DNA from: Candidatus Saccharimonadota bacterium
GTDB taxonomy: Bacteria; Patescibacteriota; Saccharimonadia; Saccharimonadales; UBA4665
Direction: 5' to 3'
DNA length: 49,925 nt
NCBI GenBank assembly: GCA_028286405.1
Contig: JAQBRP010000003.1
Location: forward strand, 1-49,925
The notes under the pieces are model-generated. The model did not search any database. It was not told the origin of the DNA and saw only the letters and a list, made by a program, of their open reading frames with translations. A program made the position numbers and the translations under genes. The stretch's first letter is position 1, and each line of letters opens with the position of its first letter. Positions 44,268 through 49,925 of the stretch are shown here, piece after piece.

Positions 44268-44311
44268 CTTGCACTTGTGGTGGTCGTCCACCGGTTTGCC
44301 ACAAGCTCAAG
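44268..44311. repeat. 44-bp inverted repeat upstream of tyrS
   Basis: CTTGCACTTGTGG and CCACAAGCTCAAG pair at 11 of 13 positions, with an inner GGTGG-TCGT-CCACC hairpin. It lies upstream of the tyrS -10 box (44345-44350), so it would be outside a transcript that starts there. The T-box signature is absent. Confidence 0.5.
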
Positions 44312-44360
44312 AACGAGGTTATTGGTGGGCACGCTTCCTTCAGCTATACTGTTAGGCACT

Positions 44361-45599
44361 ATGACACTCTCTGAAGAACTAACCTGGCGAGGCTTCGTCA
44401 ACCAAACAACGTATAAAGATATTACCGTACTCGACGGCCAGCCGATTACCTTTTATTTGGGGGTCGATCCCAGTGCCGACTCGATGACTATCGGCAACCT
44501 AGCCGTAGTTATGATGGTCCGTCACTTTATTGCTCATGGTCACAAAGCGGTGCTACTGGTCGGCGGTGCTACCGGTATGATTGGCGACCCCGACGGTAAA
44601 AAGCAGGAACGCAACCTCTTAACACTTGAGCAAATTGCTTTGAACAAGCAGGCTATCGCCGCCCAGTATAAGCAAGTGCTCGGCGATTTGCCGTTTGAGC
44701 TGGTCGATAACTACGATTGGTTTAAGGGCGTTGGCTACCTGGACTTTTTGCGTGATGTTGGCAAGCACGTACCGATGCGCCAAATGCTGGGCCGCGACTT
44801 TGTACAGTCCCGCCTGGGCGAAGACGGCGCTGGCATTAGTTACGCCGAGTTCAGCTATTCACTTATACAGGGTTACGATTTCTTGCACATGCACCGTGAA
44901 ATGGGCGTCGATTTACAGCTAGCTGGCGCTGACCAGTGGGGGAACAGTATTACTGGTGTTGATTTAATCCGTCGCCTGACTGGTGACGAAGCGCATGTTT
45001 GGTCGGCTCCGTTAGTTGTTAACAAGGCCACCGGTGCCAAGTTTGGCAAATCGGAAGACGGCGCTGTCTGGCTTGACGCCGCTAAGACCAGTCCTTACGA
45101 CTTTTATCAGTTCTGGCTGAACGTTGATGACGAGGGCGTTGAAGATTACCTGAAGTATTACACCTTACTGAGTCCCGAAGACGTGGCTACGTTGATGGAC
45201 GAGTTTAACGCCAATAAAGCATCCCGGGCCGCCCAAAAGGCCCTGGCCTACGAGGTTACCAAAATAGTGCACGGTGAAAAGGTTGTCGGCCAAGTGCTCA
45301 AAGCCACTGAGCTATTATTTGGCGGCCAATTGCTCGACGATGCTGGTTTTACCCTTATTAAGAACGTTTTTGAATCAACACCAATTGCGGCCGATGCGCC
45401 ACTACTTGAAGCAATCGTAACCCTTGGCCTGGCCAGCAGTAATACCGAGGCTCGCCGCTTTGTTTCCGAAGGTGCAATTACCGTTAATAATGATCGTATT
45501 ACCGCCGATAAGCAGGCGCTTACCGCTTCTGATTTCCATGACGGCATTTTAGTTATGCGCCGCGGCAAAAACAGCGTGGCTGTCGCTCGCCAACAATAA
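44361..45599 (+). CDS. tyrS: Tyrosyl-tRNA synthetase
   Basis: Class I aminoacyl-tRNA synthetase (412 aa) charging tRNA(Tyr). Rossmann domain with YLGVDPSADSMTIGNL, LLVGGATGMIGDPDGKKQER, the tyrosine pocket AGADQWGNS, KFGKS as the second signature, and a C-terminal S4 RNA-binding domain (SSNTEARRFVSEGAITVNN). The first signature is TIGN where model TyrRS have HIGH or HLGH. The track start at 44115 is unsupported; ATG 44361 matches the family start and has TATACT 10 nt upstream. Confidence 0.95.
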   Translation: MTLSEELTWRGFVNQTTYKDITVLDGQPITFYLGVDPSADSMTIGNLAVVMMVRHFIAHGHKAVLLVGGATGMIGDPDGKKQERNLLTLEQIALNKQAIAAQYKQVLGDLPFELVDNYDWFKGVGYLDFLRDVGKHVPMRQMLGRDFVQSRLGEDGAGISYAEFSYSLIQGYDFLHMHREMGVDLQLAGADQWGNSITGVDLIRRLTGDEAHVWSAPLVVNKATGAKFGKSEDGAVWLDAAKTSPYDFYQFWLNVDDEGVEDYLKYYTLLSPEDVATLMDEFNANKASRAAQKALAYEVTKIVHGEKVVGQVLKATELLFGGQLLDDAGFTLIKNVFESTPIAADAPLLEAIVTLGLASSNTEARRFVSEGAITVNNDRITADKQALTASDFHDGILVMRRGKNSVAVARQQ

Positions 45600-45662
45600 G
45601 TTAGACACTCCCATGATGACTGTCCAGCAGTTCTCATGATCAATCTGTATACTTAAGTAACA

Positions 45663-47696
45663 ATGATGCTCAGTACAGTGCTAACGGAGTTAAAGGGCGT
45701 AGGACCGGCGGCGGCCGCTAAATTTGGGGTGCTGGGCCTTAAGACTGTTGGCGACTTAGTAACCTACTGGCCACGTCGTTACGACGATTACTCACAGGTG
45801 GTCACCATGAAAGACCTTAAACCTGGGGCGGTAACGCTGAGTGGCACCATTGACACGATTACCAGCCGCTATGTTCGCCGAGGCATGCACATTACCGAGG
45901 CTCAGGCCCATGATGCCACCGGCGTAGTGCGCTTGGTTTGGTTTAACCAGCCCTACCGGGCAAACAGCATTAAGCCCGGGCAGCAATACTTTATTTCGGG
46001 CAATTATGAGCTCAGCCACCAGCGCTTTGGGCTGCTTAACCCTACTATTGAGTTAGCCCAAGAGTTCACCGTAAATACAGCGCGGATTGTACCTATATAT
46101 AAAGAAACAAAGGGCCTCACCTCGCGCCAAATTCGGGCGGCAGTGGCCGACGCCTTGCCGAAACTGACATTGGACGAAACATTACCCCAGTGGCTGATTG
46201 ACGAAGCCGACCTACTGGACTACTCGACGGCGGTGCATACCATGCACTTTCCAGAAAGCGCCGAAGCGCTAGCGGTAGCTAAGCGTCGCCTGGGCTTTGA
46301 AGAGGTCTTCGGACTCAGCCTAGCTAGTCAGTATGCCAAACAAGAGCTGCAACTGGAGCGAGCGCTACCAGTACAGTTCAAGCCCGAGCTTGCCAAGCTG
46401 TTTGTGAGCCAGCTGCCGTTTACGCTAACTGATGGCCAGCGGGCTACGGCCTGGCAAATCTTTACCGACATGGAGCGTCCCACGCCGATGAATCGGCTGG
46501 TCGAGGGTGATGTAGGGTCTGGTAAAACCGTAGTGGCTACCATGGCCGCAGTTATGGCAATGGACCAGGGCTACCAAGTGGCCTTTATGGCCCCCACCGA
46601 ACTATTGGCTCGCCAGCATGCCAATACTTTGGCCTTGCTACTGAGCGACAAAAAGCACCAGGATCGTGTTGGACTGCTGGTGGGCAGTATGAAAACTGCT
46701 CAGAAGACGGCCGCCCGGGAAGCCATTAAAGACGGTCGTATTCAGTGTATTGTCGGCACCCAAGCGCTGATTCAAGATAGCGTTGATATGCACAAGCTGG
46801 CGCTAGTAATTATTGATGAGCAGCACCGCTTTGGCGTCGATCAGCGCAAAGCCCTGATGCTGAAGTCGGGCCACATGCCCCATGTACTCAGCATGACGGC
46901 CACGCCGATTCCACGTTCGCTGGCCCTGACGCTGTACGGCGAAATGGACATCTCGGTGCTGCGCGAAAAGCCAGCCGGACGGCAAGAAGTCCAAACCGAA
47001 CTGGTCTCGCCGAACTCCCAGGCGCAATTATTCGACAAGGTGCAGGCCGAACTACAAGCTGGCCGCCAAGCCTTTGTGGTCTGCCCCCTGATTGCTGAGT
47101 CTGCCGTTTTGGATGCGCAGTCTGCCGAGGCAACCTATGAACGTCTGCGCCAGCATGAGCTCAAAAAGTGGCGGGTGGGACTGCTGCACGGCAAACTGAA
47201 GCCGGCTGACAAGCAAGCAGTTATGGAACAATTCGTGCGGCATGAGCTGGACGTTTTAGTGTCTACGACGGTGATTGAGGTGGGCGTCGACATCCCTAAT
47301 GCGTCAGTAATGCTGATTGAAACGCCCGAGCGCTTCGGTCTGGCCCAACTGCACCAGTTACGCGGTCGGATTGGTCGTGGTGCGCACCAGAGCTATTGCT
47401 ACGCTTTGCTCAGCGACTCAAAGGCACCGGGTCGCCGATTGCGGGCTTTTGAATCGACGTACGACGGCTTTAAACTCAGTGAACTTGACCTGCAGCTGCG
47501 TGGTCCGGGGGCTATTTATGGCACGCTGCAGCACGGTGCCCTCGACCTACGCATCGCCCAGTTAAGTGACACTGTGCTGATTGCCGAAGCCCAAAAGGCG
47601 GCCAAGGCGTTCATTAAGCGAGAAGAAAATTTGTTACACTATACTACGTTGGCGCAGACAATTACGCGCCTCCAGACCGTGACAAATCTCAACTAA
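45663..47696 (+). CDS. recG: ATP-dependent DNA helicase RecG
   Basis: Branched-DNA translocase that rescues stalled forks (677 aa). N-terminal GVGPAAAAKFGVLGLKTVGDL and the wedge OB domain (LSGTIDTITSRYVRRGMHI), then superfamily 2 motifs: Walker A GDVGSGKT at about 281, DEQH box VIIDEQHRFGVDQR, LSMTATPIPRSL, and QLRGRIGRG. TATACT (45648-45653) is 9 nt before the first of two near-adjacent ATGs. Its TAA overlaps the next ATG by 1 bp, heading the operon recG-orf272-rsmD. Confidence 0.97.
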   Translation: MMLSTVLTELKGVGPAAAAKFGVLGLKTVGDLVTYWPRRYDDYSQVVTMKDLKPGAVTLSGTIDTITSRYVRRGMHITEAQAHDATGVVRLVWFNQPYRANSIKPGQQYFISGNYELSHQRFGLLNPTIELAQEFTVNTARIVPIYKETKGLTSRQIRAAVADALPKLTLDETLPQWLIDEADLLDYSTAVHTMHFPESAEALAVAKRRLGFEEVFGLSLASQYAKQELQLERALPVQFKPELAKLFVSQLPFTLTDGQRATAWQIFTDMERPTPMNRLVEGDVGSGKTVVATMAAVMAMDQGYQVAFMAPTELLARQHANTLALLLSDKKHQDRVGLLVGSMKTAQKTAAREAIKDGRIQCIVGTQALIQDSVDMHKLALVIIDEQHRFGVDQRKALMLKSGHMPHVLSMTATPIPRSLALTLYGEMDISVLREKPAGRQEVQTELVSPNSQAQLFDKVQAELQAGRQAFVVCPLIAESAVLDAQSAEATYERLRQHELKKWRVGLLHGKLKPADKQAVMEQFVRHELDVLVSTTVIEVGVDIPNASVMLIETPERFGLAQLHQLRGRIGRGAHQSYCYALLSDSKAPGRRLRAFESTYDGFKLSELDLQLRGPGAIYGTLQHGALDLRIAQLSDTVLIAEAQKAAKAFIKREENLLHYTTLAQTITRLQTVTNLN

Positions 47697-48514
47697 TGTA
47701 TTCTGGTTCCACCATTTCACCGATATCGGGAGCGCTTTTAGGCGCTCATCAAAAGATTGATCGGGTTGCTCGCCGCAACCTTGAGCGCTTATTGCCGGGC
47801 TGCAGCTTTCCGTCTATTCGCCAAATTATTCACTTTGAAGGCGACAATGGCCCCGACGCCATTAAGCGCAAAAGCCCGGCCAAAGACGAGCCCTGGCATT
47901 ACTTTCAGCCCTTTGATATGGAAGATAACCAGTTATTGCAGCTAATTGAAGAGCATTATCGCTTGCTCACCAAGGCCCTAGCGGCTAAAGACACGGTGCG
48001 TGCATCGTTCGAAGCGGCCTGGCTGGCCCACGCCGTGGTCGACGGTCTAACGCCGGCCCACCATTACCCGTACGAAGAAAAACTCGTCGAACTGCGGGGT
48101 GGTCAGGGAATGGAAACCCGTACAACCGTTAAAGAAAAAATACTGTTTCCGGGTGAAACGCTGCGCCACCAGGCCTCAAACAATTGGAAATTCTGGGGGC
48201 CTAAAGGTGTGTTTTCGACTCATGTAGCCTTTGAATGGGGTGTTTCTACCTTGATTGCACCACTGCGTTTACTTAAATCAGCGCCCACTACAGCTGACGT
48301 TGAACGATTTTCTAAACTGGGCGTTGCGGCCTGGTACCGTTCGATAGCCCAAGAAGTCGCTCGGCTGGAACTATATGATGATTTTTATGTCAGCGGCTGG
48401 ACGATCAGCTTAGGCCGACGGGTTCGTCGTGAGCTCGCTCCGGCACTGGCTCGGGCCGTTAGCTTAGCTTGGTACGGCGCATTGCTGGACGCTAAAAAGG
48501 AGCAACAGGCGTGA
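47696..48514 (+). CDS. Phospholipase-C/S1-P1-nuclease-like helical protein (272 aa)
   Basis: Function unknown. Several His/Asp/Glu clusters resemble the zinc-dependent phospholipase C / S1-P1 nuclease fold: IRQIIHFEGDNGPDAIK, DEPWHYFQPFDME and especially AAWLAHAVVDGLTPAHHYPYEE, close to the HxxxD...PxH pattern of that superfamily. No signal peptide, unlike secreted phospholipases. It is locked between recG (1-bp TAATG overlap) and rsmD (GTGA overlap), so it is coupled to DNA/RNA housekeeping genes. Assignment rests on motif reading only. Confidence 0.7.
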   Translation: MYSGSTISPISGALLGAHQKIDRVARRNLERLLPGCSFPSIRQIIHFEGDNGPDAIKRKSPAKDEPWHYFQPFDMEDNQLLQLIEEHYRLLTKALAAKDTVRASFEAAWLAHAVVDGLTPAHHYPYEEKLVELRGGQGMETRTTVKEKILFPGETLRHQASNNWKFWGPKGVFSTHVAFEWGVSTLIAPLRLLKSAPTTADVERFSKLGVAAWYRSIAQEVARLELYDDFYVSGWTISLGRRVRRELAPALARAVSLAWYGALLDAKKEQQA

Positions 48515-49044
48515 GAGTTATTGCTGGCACGCTTGGCGGCCGGTTATTCAACTCGCCGCGAGGTCACCGCACGCACCCAATGAGCGATAAAATGCGTGGT
48601 GCTTTGTTTAATATGCTTGGCGATATTGATGATTACACAGTGCTCGACGCCTTTTCGGGTACTGGTGCCCTGGCGTTTGAGGCTATTAGTCGCGGTGCAG
48701 CCAGCGCTCTAGCTATTGAGCAAGACCGCAACGCCCAGCGAACGCTAGCTGAAAACATTGATCTGCTAGGACTAGGAAGCCAAGTGAGATTAATTAAAGC
48801 TGGTGCTGGCAGCTGGCTCCGCCGCTCAAGGGAGAGCTTTGACCTCATACTGCTGGACCCGCCCTATGACGACTTACAGTATGACCTTATAGAATCATTG
48901 GCCAGCGTCTGTAAAGTTGGCGGTCGGCTGGTGCTATCGTGGCCCGGCAAGCAGGAAATACTACCAAGGTTTGGTAAGTTTGAGCTGCTAAGCAACAAAT
49001 CTTACGGTGATGGCAGTTTGCGGGTCTACGAGCGTAAGGTCTAG
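48511..49044 (+). CDS. rsmD: 16S rRNA (guanine966-N2)-methyltransferase
   Basis: RsmD-type class I methyltransferase (177 aa) acting on the small-subunit rRNA. N-terminal MRVIAGTLGGRLF, the family RTHPMSDKMRGALFNML, SAM-binding VLDAFSGTGALAFEAISRGA, and catalytic LLDPPYDD at about 114. It starts with GTG overlapping the previous stop. Its TAG overlaps the convergent membrane protein's stop in CTAG. Confidence 0.95.
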   Translation: MRVIAGTLGGRLFNSPRGHRTHPMSDKMRGALFNMLGDIDDYTVLDAFSGTGALAFEAISRGAASALAIEQDRNAQRTLAENIDLLGLGSQVRLIKAGAGSWLRRSRESFDLILLDPPYDDLQYDLIESLASVCKVGGRLVLSWPGKQEILPRFGKFELLSNKSYGDGSLRVYERKV

Positions 49045-49742
49045 GCTTTTGGTGCCTTGGCGGCGGGCTTAATTTCGCGGTAACGGAGCACCGACAGGAA
49101 TACGTAAGAACAGGCGATGAGTTCGCCAATAATAATGCCAAAGTAGGAGAGGGCGCTCTGGGCGAGAGCAGCAGCGAAAATCAGGGCAACCTGTACGCCA
49201 ATAATGCCCCAGATGGCTCCGCTGTATGGCTTAGACATGTCGGCCGACTGCTTAAGGGCTTCGCCAAAGGGTAAATCTTGGTCCACCAACAAGTAAGTTC
49301 CCAGGAAGTATCGACGAATCACAAACAGGCCCGGGACAATGAATAGAATGAGGCCACCAATAGCCAGCACGCCGAACACGATGTAGTACATAATAAGGCT
49401 CCAGTCGTAGCGTAGACCCAAGCGGTAATAGGAGCCAACGGAATCAGTTTTACCAGCAGCTGCCCGCAACTGAAAGACGGTGAGAGGGCCAATGTTTACT
49501 AGCTGCCAGACCATACTTACGAGTAGTAATGCCAGTCCAACGGTCTGACCAGGAGCAAGCTGTAGGCTTCCATTAACGGCTACCGGTGCGCCGATAAGCG
49601 TGCTACCCAGTACGCCCACTAAGCTGGGTAGTAAAAACAAATAAATAACTCCAATATAATGTTCACGAACCAATGCCAGGTTTGGTTTAAAAAGGTCCCA
49701 ACTTGGTGTCATGGTTCTAGAAGCAGGTAATTTGTTGGCCAT
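49041..49742 (-). CDS. Multi-pass membrane protein of unknown function (233 aa)
   Basis: About five membrane segments: YIGVIYLFLLPSLVGVLG, TVGLALLLVSMVWQLV, LIMYYIVFGVLAIGGLILFIVPGLFVI, a block at about 180-200 and a final block. The stretch GGLILFIVPGLFVIRRYFLG and EALKQSADMSK recall membrane proteins related to YciC and the membrane domain of glycerophosphodiesterases (DUF7847/UPF0259-like). No enzyme motif. A second Met (residue 11, at 49712) is an alternative start. The N-terminus is basic and cytoplasmic. Confidence 0.75.
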   Translation of the reverse strand: MANKLPASRTMTPSWDLFKPNLALVREHYIGVIYLFLLPSLVGVLGSTLIGAPVAVNGSLQLAPGQTVGLALLLVSMVWQLVNIGPLTVFQLRAAAGKTDSVGSYYRLGLRYDWSLIMYYIVFGVLAIGGLILFIVPGLFVIRRYFLGTYLLVDQDLPFGEALKQSADMSKPYSGAIWGIIGVQVALIFAAALAQSALSYFGIIIGELIACSYVFLSVLRYREIKPAAKAPKA

Positions 49743-49839
49743 TGGTAACCGTAACTATTGCTTAGGCAAGGCCCGCTTGTCAATAACCGCTGATGACAAA
49801 CAGCGGCGAATTGGCTAAAATAGACCAGTTCACCAAAAC

Positions 49840-49923
49840 GCGGATGTGGCGAAATGGTAGACGCACTAGCCTTAGGAGCTAGCGGGGCAACCCATGGAGG
49901 TTCAAGTCCTCTCATCCGCACCA
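49840..49923 (+). tRNA. tRNA-Leu (anticodon UAG)
   Basis: GCGGATG pairs with CATCCGC as the acceptor stem. CTAGC-CTTAGGA-GCTAG forms the anticodon arm with TAG at positions 34-36. A long variable arm and a GGAGG-TTCAAGT-CCTCT T-arm follow, then A and an encoded CCA. A long variable arm is typical of tRNA-Leu. TAAAAT at 49816 is a possible -10. Confidence 0.97.
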
Positions 49924-49925
49924 AA

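Noticed and set aside
44170-44340. T-box riboswitch upstream of tyrS
   Set aside because: No AGGGTGGNACCGCG core or specifier loop; the likely -10 is downstream of the structured part.
44115-44360. 82-residue N-terminal extension of tyrS
   Set aside because: It crosses the promoter and inverted repeat; TyrRS homology begins at ATG 44361.
49709-49924. 71-aa ORF on the minus strand across tRNA-Leu
   Set aside because: The MRGLEPPWVAPLAP-type translation is a well-known artefact of reading tRNA-Leu backwards.
1-49925. CRISPR array, transposase, integrase or alternative UGA code
   Set aside because: No spaced direct repeats or recombinase motifs were seen, and all recognised proteins end at standard stops without internal UGA.

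Overview
The window is a dense stretch of bacterial chromosome of about 50 kb and roughly 50% GC. It has no rRNA operon, CRISPR array, prophage or insertion sequence. It most resembles a Patescibacteria/CPR genome, probably Candidatus Saccharibacteria (TM7). This is inferred from gene content and layout, not from a database search. The pointers are: a transketolase split into two genes, a GatCAB amidotransferase, a eukaryote-type UDP-glucose pyrophosphorylase, a malic enzyme, a lone pilus ATPase, CAP-domain and large PBP1-type surface proteins, conserved unknowns inside housekeeping operons, and many genes whose -10 box lies 6-9 nt before the start codon with no Shine-Dalgarno sequence. UGA and UAG are read as stops, so the code looks standard.

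Layout. 1-5.8 kb: the tail of an unknown gene, a thioredoxin-reductase-like flavoprotein, a DUF805 membrane protein, an FNR-type reductase, a glycerophosphodiesterase facing a pyrophosphatase, GAPDH and a CapA-like protein. 5.8-12.6 kb: a sugar-phosphate operon (rpiB, rpe, split transketolase, class II aldolase, PfkB kinase), then a 416-aa unknown and a SLOG-fold protein. 12.7-15.7 kb: uvrB converging with a 402-aa unknown. 15.9-21.4 kb: gatC-gatA-orf139-gatB, a UDP-glucose pyrophosphorylase, and two small membrane/envelope-stress-like proteins. 21.5-29.7 kb: dnaE, a CAP-domain protein, a SpoU-type methyltransferase, a PilB-like ATPase, malic enzyme and a 45-aa ORF missing from the ORF track. 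29.8-34.3 kb: rplS with a strong terminator, a small membrane protein, rnhB, yraN and aminopeptidase N. 34.3-38.7 kb: a 65-bp palindrome, nusA with a hairpin at the 5' end of its leader, an orphan ORF, and clpC under a CIRCE operator. 38.8-49.9 kb: a HEMLH metallopeptidase-like protein, radA, a class A PBP, tyrS, recG, a phospholipase-C-like unknown, rsmD, a membrane protein and tRNA-Leu(UAG).

How it fits together. The sugar genes, GAPDH, the FBA/PfkB pair and malic enzyme form parts of a fermentative central metabolism. GatCAB implies indirect charging of Gln- and/or Asn-tRNA. dnaE, uvrB, radA, recG, rnhB and yraN cover replication and repair. ClpC is heat-shock controlled through CIRCE, so an HrcA repressor should exist elsewhere in the genome.

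The points I would look at first are: the palindrome, which carries outward -35/-10 boxes and has a decayed relative at 25.2 kb; a membrane-anchored protein with a HEPN-like RNxxxH motif translationally coupled inside the GatCAB operon; the terminator-like hairpin at the very start of the nusA transcript; and the apparently widespread leaderless transcription.
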